Source of the DNA: Legionellaceae bacterium
GTDB taxonomy: Bacteria; Pseudomonadota; Gammaproteobacteria; Legionellales; Legionellaceae
Reading direction: 5' to 3'
Assembly: GCA_947474165.1 (NCBI GenBank)
Contig: CANJHO010000017.1
Coordinates: 1-35,608, forward strand
Length of the DNA stretch: 35,608 bases
Shown here: positions 24,768-32,736 of the stretch, in pieces
How the letters are laid out: the number at the start of each line of letters is the position of its first letter
How positions within the stretch are numbered: the first letter of the stretch is position 1
The notes under the pieces: generated by a model
Databases searched by the model: none
Told to the model about the DNA's origin: nothing
The model's input: only the letters and a program-made list of their open reading frames with translations
Made by a program: the position numbers and the translations under genes

Positions 24768-25564
24768 CCACAGAGACAATGCGGCCTGATGCGACAAGCT
24801 TGCTAAAGACCGCTATCGACCCGGCAGTATATAACGATATTTTAAAAACACACGCGAAGGAAGCCTTAACCTTCATCCCCTTTGGCAATATGTGTTTGAG
24901 CCCTGTTAATCCCAAAACCATTGCATCGATAGCCGCATTCGAACCCACCTTTCCCTCAGAGGGCAATACAACGATAGAACTATCTTCTGCATCGTCATGC
25001 GGGGGATTGAATGAACGAAAATCATCACTACGTCAATTCTCCCAAAAAATGCTTGATTTTGCAGACATGAGTACCTTATTAATCAATTCTTTTTCACCGA
25101 ATCATTTAGGACATAGGCCCTACCCATCTGCAGGGGCCTTATACCCGATTGAGCCAATCCTTTTGATATTTAAGGAGCGCGTCAAACATGACCAACCCCT
25201 TGATTCTGGTTGCTATCATTTTAAGCCGGTCCATCGAACATTGGAATTAATAAAAAAAATGGAGATGTTGCCCACGATCAACCGACTATTTCATGGCCTT
25301 GTGGAAGTGGATGCGCCGCCTAATCTGTGTATTTTGTATTTGGTGCACATTGGAAAAAGTATTTTTAAATACCGATATCGTGGGTATCGTCATGCCCTAA
25401 TGGAGGTGGGCTCGATGTATCAGCAAGTGGCAATGGTGTCTCAGTCATTGGGATTGGGTAGCACGGTTTGGTCAGGGTTTAATGATTATCAATTGATGGA
25501 TGAGCTCGGATTAAACCGTCGTATTTTCTTGCCAGCTACGTTGCAATTTTTGGGTTACCGTTAA
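24764..25564 (+). CDS. SagB/McbC-type FMN azoline dehydrogenase
   Basis: A 266-aa nitroreductase-fold oxidoreductase of the SagB/ThcOx group. Diagnostic motifs are RKSSLRQFS, HRPYPSAGALYPIEP (about 118-132) and KYRYRGYRHALMEVG (about 205-219), followed by GLGSTVWSGFND. These enzymes use FMN to oxidise thiazolines and oxazolines to thiazoles and oxazoles in RiPP maturation. The start is GTG at 24764, overlapping the previous stop, so the three genes are translationally coupled. Its 3' end overlaps the convergent ABC transporter frame by 54 bp. The protein itself appears complete, so the dehydrogenase could be active even if the pathway is broken. Confidence 0.85.
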   Translation: MTTETMRPDATSLLKTAIDPAVYNDILKTHAKEALTFIPFGNMCLSPVNPKTIASIAAFEPTFPSEGNTTIELSSASSCGGLNERKSSLRQFSQKMLDFADMSTLLINSFSPNHLGHRPYPSAGALYPIEPILLIFKERVKHDQPLDSGCYHFKPVHRTLELIKKMEMLPTINRLFHGLVEVDAPPNLCILYLVHIGKSIFKYRYRGYRHALMEVGSMYQQVAMVSQSLGLGSTVWSGFNDYQLMDELGLNRRIFLPATLQFLGYR

Positions 25565-26800
25565 ATCATGAAAAGAAATTGCCTGTTGTTTTGTTAGTTG
25601 ATAAAAAAGACCTTGAGATTGCAATAGTTGATTTGAGGTTCCCTCCTCAATGATCCGTCCTTTGTGTAACACCATGATTTTATCGGCGTATTGAACGGTA
25701 GACAGTCGATGGGCAATTGAAATACAAGTGATGGGTAATCCTCTAATAACGGTTGCAATATGATGTTGTGTCATGGGGTCGAGCGAGTTAGTGGCCTCAT
25801 CTAATAACAATAACCGAGGCTTACTGGCTAACGCTCTTGCAATTAATATTAATTGTTTTTGTCCTCCAGAGAGCACATTGACTTGTTGTGAAACCATGGT
25901 GTGCATTTTCATGGGTAATGATGCAATAAAATCTTCTAGGCCAACCAAGGCGGCAGCTTGCCATGCCGATTCTTCTGTCATGCCGGCGGATTCGTCGATA
26001 AGGTTGGTTAATAGGGTTCCGGCGACAAGCTTGCTGTCTTGAAAAACAACACCAATTTGTTGTCTTAAGGCCGATAAATGGAGGTGTTCAATAGGCTTGT
26101 CATCAAATAAAATCTGCCCTTGTTGGGGCAAATAAAATCCGAGTAATAATTTGAATAGCGTTGATTTTCCGGCCCCTGATAAGCCTACAATAACGAGGTG
26201 TTCTCCGGCTTGGATAGTGCAGCTAAGCCCATCCAGAATCAATAGCTTTGACTGGGGATAACTAAATTGGACGTTTTTAATGGAAATGGCGCCCGCTAAC
26301 TCGGTGGATGATTTGATGCTGTTGTTTTGATCGCCATGCTCTTCGATGGGCGTTTGTAAAATAGGCTTTAAGCGGCGAAACGCGCAAATTGAAAAGGCAA
26401 TTTCACTCAATTGCATTGAAAAAGAAACCAGCGCACTCATAAACTGAATGAATGCGGTATAGAAAATGATGTAGCTCTCTAGTGGTAATTGATGTCGTTC
26501 ACATTGTGTCGCTATGAAAAAAATAATGATTAAAGTAAATAAGAGAATATTGTTAGTCATTGTAAATCGCCACATACCTTTGCAGTAAATGTGGGATAAT
26601 TGTTGTCGCGTGTTGCTATATAATTTTGCCCATGCGGCTTCTGCAAATACATCGCTACAAAATACTTTAATTCGGCTCATTCCGCTGTTCATATTGAACG
26701 TAAAAGCTGCGGTCTCACCTGATTGGCTCATATATTTTTCAATATGGGGTAATTGTTTTTTTATATTAAGCAAAGAAATAAGCAGATAGATGTTATAAAG
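25511..26800 (-). pseudogene. 5'-truncated NHLM-like bacteriocin ABC exporter
   Basis: The nucleotide-binding domain is complete: Walker A GLSGAGKS, LSGGQKQ signature, Walker B LLLLDEATNSLD and H-loop AHRLST. Ahead of it are only the last part of the transmembrane domain, with about three hydrophobic segments, and the stretch FTFNMNSGMSRIKVFCSDVFAEAAWAK cut down here to its family meaning: it resembles the central region of NHLM/NHLP bacteriocin exporters. Homology ends near 26,797, where the frame would continue into DNA antisense to the MoeB gene. The first TM helices and any peptidase domain are therefore missing. The gene is convergent with the SagB-type gene and was probably the exporter of its product. 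The open frame can be extended to 26944 but that part is meaningless. Very likely non-functional. Confidence 0.75.
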
Positions 26801-27645
26801 CGGAGGTGATGGGTGAGCGATTACAGGCTCTGAATCATCAAGTGTCCCTGTGTATTTATAATGAGTTTTTATCATCAGCGAATGCAGACGATAGAATACA
26901 AGCATACGATTTAGTCCTTGATGCAACGGATAACTATCAAGCAAGATACCTTCTTAATGCGGTCTGTAGGGCTTTAAAAAAACCATTGGTTTCAGCAAGT
27001 ATTTATCAGTTCGATGCGCAAATCAGTGTATTTAACTATAAAAATGGCCCTTGTTACCAGTGTCTGTATCCAGAGCCTCCACCGGCTACTTTGACGCCTA
27101 ACTGTGCTATTGGGGGTGTTTTAGGTGTTTTGCCTGGTGTTGCTGGAACAATTCAAGCGACTGAAGCCATCAAAGTGATTCTCAATTTAGGTAAAGTGCT
27201 ATCTGGTACCTTGCTCAGCCTCGATTTGTTAAGCATGCGATTTAATCAATTTGAAATTGTCAAACAAAATTGTTTGCATCATCCGACGGTCCTATTCGAT
27301 GCGCCCAGTGCGCCTAGATCATCTCATGAATTTGTAGCACTTCGTGCAACAGAACTGAAACAGCTTCTGCTGATGAATGAAAAGATTCAATTAATTGATG
27401 TTCGCGAGTCTTATGAACGTGATATTTGTCATATTGGTGGAGAACATATTCCCTTGTCTTTATTAGAGGCCCACATGGACCAATTGGATAAACTCATGCC
27501 GGTCGTGGTTTATTGTAAATCAGGTGGGCGCAGCGCCACAGCCTGTCAGAAGTTATTCGATGCGGGGTTTAAGCACATCAGTCATTTAGGTGGTGGGATT
27601 TTGGAATGGATCGATGTGGTTGATAATCAGTTGATGAGGTACTAA
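26797..27645 (+). pseudogene. 5'-truncated ThiF/MoeB-rhodanese protein
   Basis: Homology starts at KAEVMGERLQALNHQVS (from 26,797), which matches the middle of the MoeB/ThiF adenylation domain. The N-terminal ~95 residues with the GxGxxG nucleotide site are missing. What remains is DLVLDATDNYQARYLLN, GPCYQCLYPEPPPATL, GGVLGVLPGVAGTIQATEAIK and a C-terminal rhodanese domain with the active Cys in VVYCKSGGRSA. Intact proteins of this type adenylate and thiocarboxylate sulfur carriers such as ThiS, MoaD or CysO. The only starts are GTG 26806 and ATG 26809 without proper Shine-Dalgarno spacing. The TAA stop lies in a 17-bp repeat motif. It adjoins the truncated ABC gene head to head. Confidence 0.78.
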
Positions 27646-27659
27646 GCAGGATGCATTAG
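27643..27659 (+). repeat. TAAGCAGG-GCATTA motif, copy 3
   Basis: TAAGCAGGATGCATTAG differs from the copy at 20132 at three positions. Its TAA is the stop codon of the ThiF-rhodanese remnant. Confidence 0.5.
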
Positions 27660-27750
27660 TGATATGGATTTTGGACCAGTATCGATCTAATTTGAGCCCG
27701 CCCGAACCGGAACAATTTATATTTTAGTTCCTATTTTGTCCAATCATCGC

Positions 27751-27779
27751 TTGACGCTACCATAATGGTAACATATACT
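27751..27779 (+). promoter_or_regulatory. higBA promoter with palindromic operator
   Basis: TTGACG (27751-27756) and TATACT (27774-27779) are separated by 17 nt. The spacer contains the palindrome TACCATAATGGTA (27758-27770), well placed for autorepression by the HigA antitoxin. The likely transcription start is at about 27786, the A of the higB ATG. Confidence 0.6.
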
Positions 27780-27785
27780 GTAGAT

Positions 27786-28088
27786 ATGAGAATAATTGCT
27801 AAAAGCCGATTGATAGAATACTGGGAAACGCCAGGAAATGAAAAATCGCAACCTTATTTAAATGAGTGGTATCACTTTTGTTACAAACAAAAGTGGAGTA
27901 CACCTCAAGATATAAAGAATATGCTTCGAAATGTATCTTTTGTTTATCATGATCGCGTTGTTTTTAATGTTAAGGGAAATGAGTATAGGGTTATATGTGC
28001 GATTGATTATCCAAGACAGGCCATGTTCATTAAATTTGTAGGTACCCATAAAGAATATGATCGTGTTAAGGCTGGGGAGGTTGAATAA
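27786..28088 (+). CDS. higB: HigB-type mRNA interferase toxin
   Basis: A 100-aa toxin of the HigB/RelE superfamily (PF09907). MRIIAKSRLIEYWE at the N-terminus, NEWYHF, RVVFNVKGNEYRVICAIDYP and MFIKFVGTHKEYDRV match the family closely, including the C-terminal His and Tyr of the active site. Such toxins cleave mRNA on the ribosome. The family start is ATG 27786; an in-frame ATG at 27765 lies inside the promoter and is rejected. With the -10 box ending at 27779, the transcript may be nearly leaderless. HigA follows 1 bp after the stop codon. Confidence 0.9.
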   Translation: MRIIAKSRLIEYWETPGNEKSQPYLNEWYHFCYKQKWSTPQDIKNMLRNVSFVYHDRVVFNVKGNEYRVICAIDYPRQAMFIKFVGTHKEYDRVKAGEVE

Positions 28089-28089
28089 A

Positions 28090-28452
28090 ATGATTAAACC
28101 TATTCATAATGAGGAAGATTATAAAAAATCTCTGAGTCGGGTAGAGTCTCTTTGGGGTGTTAAACAGGATACGCCTGAAGGGGATGAGCTGGATGTTTTA
28201 TTAGTTTTAGTAGAAGCTTATGAGAGTAAAAACCATCCTATGCCGAGCTCTGATCCAGTAGATGCCATTTGTTTTTTAATGGATCAGATGAACTTGAATC
28301 GCAAGGATTTAGAGGCATTTCTTGGCCCTAGAAGTCGCGTAAGTGATGTACTTAATAGAAAGCGTAGTTTAACTTTGCATCAAATTATTAGCCTTCATAA
28401 GGGACTTCATATTCCTTATGAGAGCTTAATTGAAGAGCGCCGTTACGTTTAA
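28090..28452 (+). CDS. higA: HigA-type antitoxin (HTH)
   Basis: A 120-aa antitoxin with an N-terminal region (IKPIHNEEDYKKSLSRVESLW) and a helix-turn-helix of the XRE type (MNLNRKDLEAFLGPRSRVSDVLNRKRSLTLHQI). It neutralises HigB and binds the operator upstream of higB; the palindrome at 27758-27770 is a candidate. The start is ATG 28090 with GGGGAGG about 10 nt upstream; a longer frame from 28057 would overlap higB and is not supported. The gene is convergent with ubiI, 22 bp between their ends. Confidence 0.9.
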   Translation: MIKPIHNEEDYKKSLSRVESLWGVKQDTPEGDELDVLLVLVEAYESKNHPMPSSDPVDAICFLMDQMNLNRKDLEAFLGPRSRVSDVLNRKRSLTLHQIISLHKGLHIPYESLIEERRYV

Positions 28453-28474
28453 TGGCGTGCGCGCAGCATAAATA

Positions 28475-29638
28475 TCAACCGCCTCTAGAGAACTCAATAA
28501 AAAACCGCTTTAAAGGCAATAAGTGATTGCAGGCTTGAATACCAAGTCCACGAAGTGCTGTAATGGGCGGTAATGGATTGGCAAAAATGGTTTTTAATCC
28601 CTCCATCAAGGCAATCATTTTCCAGACCTCGACTTTTCGCATGCGTTGATAGCGTCCAAGGGCTGCGGTTGAGGATCCAAGCGGGCGTTTGTCAGCGTCC
28701 ATCAAGCTAAGCCATGCAGCAAGATCCGCTAATCCTACATTAAGACCAAGTCCCGCCAAGGGATGAATCGTATGGGCCGCATCGCCCATTAATAACCAAC
28801 GTGGGCCGCTATACTGTTTTGCATGGCGCATGTGGAGTGGGAATTGATGTCTAGGGCTTAATACTTTACAACCGCCCAATTGGTGGCTAAATGCGGTGGC
28901 AATCGTCTCTGCAAATGCATCCTCTGAGAGGCCTAGTAATGTATTCGCCTTTGAGGGGGTCGTTGACCACACAATGGAGCATTGATAAGGACTAGCCAGG
29001 GGTAAAAAAGCCAATGGTCCATCGGGATTAAAGACTTGAAATGCCGTTTGTAGATGGGGTTTTTCTGTTTGCAGGGTTGTTACAATGGCTTGCTGGTGGT
29101 AAGGCCAACTTGTGATGGACACCCCTAATAATTCACGGGTGGCAGAGTGAGCCCCATCCGCTATGATTAATAATTTACCCAGGTACTGGGTTGTCCCATC
29201 ACTGATAAGAATCTCATCAGGATTGGCTTGCACCTCGGTTATCCGGCATTGAGGAATGATGGTCACAGAACGTTCGCTGATACACCGCTTTAAGGCCTGC
29301 TTGATAATTGATTCTTCAATAATGCTTCCTAGCCTATCCACTCCCATCATCCGAGCATCAAAATCAATGTGTGCCCCATTGGAAGCATCCCATACGTGCA
29401 TCCGTTGATAGGGTGATACGCGTGCAGACTCTAAATAAGCCCATGCACCCAATGTTTGGAGGAGTGACTGAGAGGCCTGATTGATGGCATAAACGCGTGA
29501 ATCGATAGGGTGTGTATCAACCCTTAACGTGCCTGCATCCAGCAGCGCTACCGAGAGATGACGCTGGCTCATGGCGATGGCTGCACTCATGCCCACAATC
29601 CCTCCACCAATGATTAGCACATCATAGGCAGCACTCAT
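28475..29638 (-). CDS. ubiI: FAD-dependent ubiquinone hydroxylase, UbiI/VisC family
   Basis: A 387-aa flavin monooxygenase of the UbiH/UbiF/UbiI group: N-terminal FAD site DVLIIGGGIVGMSAA, the DG motif IIADGAHS in the middle, and GDAAHTIHPLAGLGLNVGLADLA near residue 290. These enzymes hydroxylate the ubiquinone ring, UbiI at C5. The start ATG 29638 overlaps the ubiH stop (ATGA), so the pair is translationally coupled; an 11-codon longer frame is not supported. It is last in the operon parC-UPF0149-pepP-ubiH-ubiI. UbiI versus UbiF or UbiM cannot be settled by eye, but the order pepP-ubiH-ubiI is conserved in gammaproteobacteria. Confidence 0.85.
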   Translation of the reverse strand: MSAAYDVLIIGGGIVGMSAAIAMSQRHLSVALLDAGTLRVDTHPIDSRVYAINQASQSLLQTLGAWAYLESARVSPYQRMHVWDASNGAHIDFDARMMGVDRLGSIIEESIIKQALKRCISERSVTIIPQCRITEVQANPDEILISDGTTQYLGKLLIIADGAHSATRELLGVSITSWPYHQQAIVTTLQTEKPHLQTAFQVFNPDGPLAFLPLASPYQCSIVWSTTPSKANTLLGLSEDAFAETIATAFSHQLGGCKVLSPRHQFPLHMRHAKQYSGPRWLLMGDAAHTIHPLAGLGLNVGLADLAAWLSLMDADKRPLGSSTAALGRYQRMRKVEVWKMIALMEGLKTIFANPLPPITALRGLGIQACNHLLPLKRFFIEFSRGG

Positions 29639-30837
29639 GATAATCGCTCCACTTGTAATGGAATTCCACAAACCAAATCAGGAATAACGCCTGCAAAACC
29701 GCGGGCATAACGGGCTAATAAATTTTTTAAGAAGCCTACATTGTCTAAGGCAATGAGTCCTGCCCCTCGCGCGATGGACAAACCTGGGAGTCGACTCATG
29801 AATAACTTAATTAAACCATCAGTCAAGTGGGTAATGGCCGCTTGATCATATCGACGGGCTTGTTGGTAACTTTGTAACATCTTAGGCTCTAATCCCTCTT
29901 TTGCGATGCATTGAGCCAATAAGGCGATATCACGTAAGCCTAAATTAAATCCTTGACCTGCAACAGGATGCAGGGTGTGGGCTGCATTGCCCACAAAAAC
30001 AACTGGGCCAAGCACTTGTTCTGGCATAATGACTTGTCGCAACGGATAAAGGCTGCGTTCGCCCACCTTGATAAAACGTCCTAGTCGGTAACCAAAAGTG
30101 TCCTGCAGGGCCCTTAAAAAATCTTTATCAGGACACGCCAATAAGGCTGTCGCGTCATTCGGTGATAGAGCCCAAACCAATGATGATCGTTTTCCGGTCA
30201 TGGGCAATAAAGCCAATGGACCTGAGGCGGTAAACCGTTCATAAGCTTGATATTGATGGGCCCGAGCTAAGCCAATATTAGCCACCAAGGCGACTTGATC
30301 ATAAGTTTTCACTGTGGCGGTTAATCCACACAAACGTCGCACCGAAGAATTGACACCATCAGCGGCGATAATCAATCGGGCCTTGAGCGTGCTATCTCCT
30401 TTTGCATCACGAATGATTGCTTGACCTTTTGTAGGGTCGAGTTTGATGAGCGTGGCGGGTGCGATGATCTGTTGTTTAGCAAGCAATTGGTGCAGGGCAC
30501 GATTAATGTGTTGCATTTCAACCACGTAACCCAGTGGATTCTCCTTATCGCCCTGTAATCGGGCACTACCAAAACATTGGCGCTCAGAGACATGGATGGT
30601 TTGGATAGGGGTGGCATCGGGGATTAGCAATGGCATAATGTTCAGCATTTCTAAAATGCGTACACTAGCAGGCGCCAGCGCCAATGAACGTGCATCAAAA
30701 TCGGCATGAATGCGATTAGAAAAAGGTGCGGCTTCAACCAATAAGGTACTGTATCCCAAATCAGCCAAGGCCAACATCAAGGTAGCGCCAGTTAAGCCCC
30801 CGCCAATGATCAAAATATCCACTGCTTGTTCAGCCAC
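29635..30837 (-). CDS. ubiH: 2-octaprenyl-6-methoxyphenol hydroxylase UbiH
   Basis: A 400-aa FAD monooxygenase that hydroxylates C1 of the ubiquinone precursor in the Ubi complex. Seen: DILIIGGGLTGATL, the DG motif IIAADGVNSS and GNAAHTLHPVAGQGFNLGLRD. The start is GTG at 30837, overlapping the pepP stop by 8 nt. Position directly after pepP and before a second hydroxylase identifies it as UbiH rather than UbiI. Full length with no defects. Confidence 0.9.
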   Translation of the reverse strand: MAEQAVDILIIGGGLTGATLMLALADLGYSTLLVEAAPFSNRIHADFDARSLALAPASVRILEMLNIMPLLIPDATPIQTIHVSERQCFGSARLQGDKENPLGYVVEMQHINRALHQLLAKQQIIAPATLIKLDPTKGQAIIRDAKGDSTLKARLIIAADGVNSSVRRLCGLTATVKTYDQVALVANIGLARAHQYQAYERFTASGPLALLPMTGKRSSLVWALSPNDATALLACPDKDFLRALQDTFGYRLGRFIKVGERSLYPLRQVIMPEQVLGPVVFVGNAAHTLHPVAGQGFNLGLRDIALLAQCIAKEGLEPKMLQSYQQARRYDQAAITHLTDGLIKLFMSRLPGLSIARGAGLIALDNVGFLKNLLARYARGFAGVIPDLVCGIPLQVERLS

Positions 30838-32137
30838 AGATTAAGGCCTCGATAGAATCTACGTCACGCACCAGTGCTTCTGATAAATTGGTATGTCCTT
30901 CCAAGGTCACTTGTATGTCATCCTCAATGCGCACCCCAATGCCCCACCAACGCTTGTCAACGTTTTGCATACCCGCACTAATATATAAACCTGGCTCAAC
31001 GGTCAAGACCATTCCTGGTGCTAAAGGCCGCCATTGTCCTTCGAGTTTATAGGAGCCCACATCGTGCACATCCAAGCCCAACCAATGGCCTGAATTATGC
31101 ATATAAAAAGGCTTATAGGCCTCACGCAGGATTAAGTCATCAACATTACCCTGCAACAATCCCAATTCAACCAAGCCTGTTGTTAAAATTTGCACGATGG
31201 TTTTCTGAACCTTATCCCATAAGCAACCGGGACGAATACAGGCAATGCCCGCCTGTTGAGCGCGTAAGACGAGCTCGTAAATTAATCGCTGTTCTTTAGT
31301 AAAATGGCCACTAACCGGAAAGGTGCGTGTGATATCAGCGGCATAATTTTCACATTCAGCTCCTGCATCGATCAAGACCAAATCACCTTGATTCAAAGGC
31401 TTGTTGTTTTCTGTGTAATGTAAAACACAGGCATTGTGACCACCGGCAATAATTGAATCATAGGCCACACTTCGGCTTCCAAGGCGTGTGAATTCGTACA
31501 ATAGTGCCGCTTCTAGCTGATATTCATGGGTGGCTTCACGACAAGCACGCATGGCACCTTGATGGGCTGCAACAGAAATCTCAGCGGCACGCTGCATCAA
31601 CGCGATTTCAGCAGGGCTTTTAAAAAGCCGCATCTCGCTTAAGAGGGGTGCAATATCACAAAACGCCTCGGGGGATTTAACCCCTCGCCGAACTTGCCCT
31701 TTAACAACTTTCCAGGCAGCTAATAAATGGGCCTCCCAAACAGGATAACGGCCCATAGCATAATAAACAGCTTGTTTTCCTGCCAAATATTCAGGTAGCT
31801 TCAAGGAAATTTCAGCGATAGAATGCGCTGCATCAATCTCTAACACCGCTTTGGCCCCTTCTTGCCCTAAACGGGGGCCTGTCCATTGTTCTTCGGCAGG
31901 GTGTCGTGGACGATTAAATAAGATGCTTTCTCCGGGAATGCCGGCCGTGATCAACAAAAGGGCATCAGGCTCGTTGAAGCCGGTTAAATAATAAAAATCA
32001 CTGTCCTGACGAAAACGATAATGAGCATCTCCATTGCGCAAACATTCACTGGCAGCGGGAATCAGTGCGATCGATCCTGAGGGCAATTGCTTTGCTAGCT
32101 TAGAACGTCTATTTTGATATTCTGTCTGGAGAATCAT
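30830..32137 (-). CDS. pepP: Xaa-Pro aminopeptidase P
   Basis: A 435-aa dinuclear metallopeptidase that releases N-terminal residues followed by proline. The metal ligands are visible in the C-terminal pita-bread domain: LIDAGAECENYAADITRTFP (two Asp), HNSGHWLGLDVHDVG (His), EPGLYI (Glu) and GVRIEDD (Glu). The N-terminal RRSKLAKQLPSGSIALIPA and FRQDSDFYYLTGFNEPDALL are typical of PepP. The start ATG 32137 has AAGGA 7 nt upstream; an 18-codon longer frame overlaps the UPF0149 gene and is rejected. In the same operon as ubiH and ubiI, as in E. coli. Confidence 0.94.
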   Translation of the reverse strand: MILQTEYQNRRSKLAKQLPSGSIALIPAASECLRNGDAHYRFRQDSDFYYLTGFNEPDALLLITAGIPGESILFNRPRHPAEEQWTGPRLGQEGAKAVLEIDAAHSIAEISLKLPEYLAGKQAVYYAMGRYPVWEAHLLAAWKVVKGQVRRGVKSPEAFCDIAPLLSEMRLFKSPAEIALMQRAAEISVAAHQGAMRACREATHEYQLEAALLYEFTRLGSRSVAYDSIIAGGHNACVLHYTENNKPLNQGDLVLIDAGAECENYAADITRTFPVSGHFTKEQRLIYELVLRAQQAGIACIRPGCLWDKVQKTIVQILTTGLVELGLLQGNVDDLILREAYKPFYMHNSGHWLGLDVHDVGSYKLEGQWRPLAPGMVLTVEPGLYISAGMQNVDKRWWGIGVRIEDDIQVTLEGHTNLSEALVRDVDSIEALICG

Positions 32138-32147
32138 TAGTCTATCC

Positions 32148-32720
32148 TTAATGTGCGATTTCAGATTGACCATCAGAGGCCAGTAAATCACTGTGGATTC
32201 GCATGACGGCTATCCGCGCATACTCGGTGACCTCCACCAATGAACGTTCATCTTCCTCATCGGAATTTAAAGTCTGACAATCCAGTTGTGCAAATTCTGT
32301 CATATTCTGCAAGGCTTCTTGCGCCTCTTCATCTTGTAATTGTTCATACCCAATGCCCGCCAAGGTTACACCTTGGGTAAAGCCCTCACACCATTCCGTG
32401 AAGGCCTGAGCCCTCTCAGCCAGTGGCTCATCATCATCAGGTAACATGAGCTGGAATTCAAAATCAAAGTTTAGCAATTGTTGCTGACTGATAGCATACA
32501 CACCAAACAAAGCCAATGCGGCATTGCGTAAGCCATTATCTGATTTATTGGTCATCAAAGCACGCAAATAAGCCTCACCTTCACTGGTCGCGCCTGCACA
32601 TAAATAACCACACATCATCCCATGCACCTCACTTCCGGAAATGGGTAGCGCTAAGATAGCGATGGCATACATAAAATCATGGTAATTCGGCAGTTGCAAA
32701 CGCGCATTGGGGGTCGACAT
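32148..32720 (-). CDS. ygfB: UPF0149 family protein (YgfB)
   Basis: A 190-aa acidic all-helical protein of the YecA/YgfB family. GSEVHGMMCGYLCAGA near residues 29-44 and the FTEWCEGFTQGVTLAG block are characteristic; an acidic Asp/Glu-rich stretch lies near 155-162. Its function is not settled; in Pseudomonas YgfB affects antibiotic resistance regulation. ATG at 32720, 16 bp behind the parC stop and 11 bp ahead of the pepP start, so all are likely on one transcript. Position beside pepP-ubiH is conserved in gammaproteobacteria. Confidence 0.9.
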   Translation of the reverse strand: MSTPNARLQLPNYHDFMYAIAILALPISGSEVHGMMCGYLCAGATSEGEAYLRALMTNKSDNGLRNAALALFGVYAISQQQLLNFDFEFQLMLPDDDEPLAERAQAFTEWCEGFTQGVTLAGIGYEQLQDEEAQEALQNMTEFAQLDCQTLNSDEEDERSLVEVTEYARIAVMRIHSDLLASDGQSEIAH

Positions 32721-32736
32721 AATAAACTCTTTAAAA

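Noticed and set aside
26801..26944. N-terminal extension of the ABC exporter frame to an ATG at 26944
   Set aside because: This part is the antisense of ThiF/MoeB coding sequence and carries no transporter homology; the frame is open by chance.
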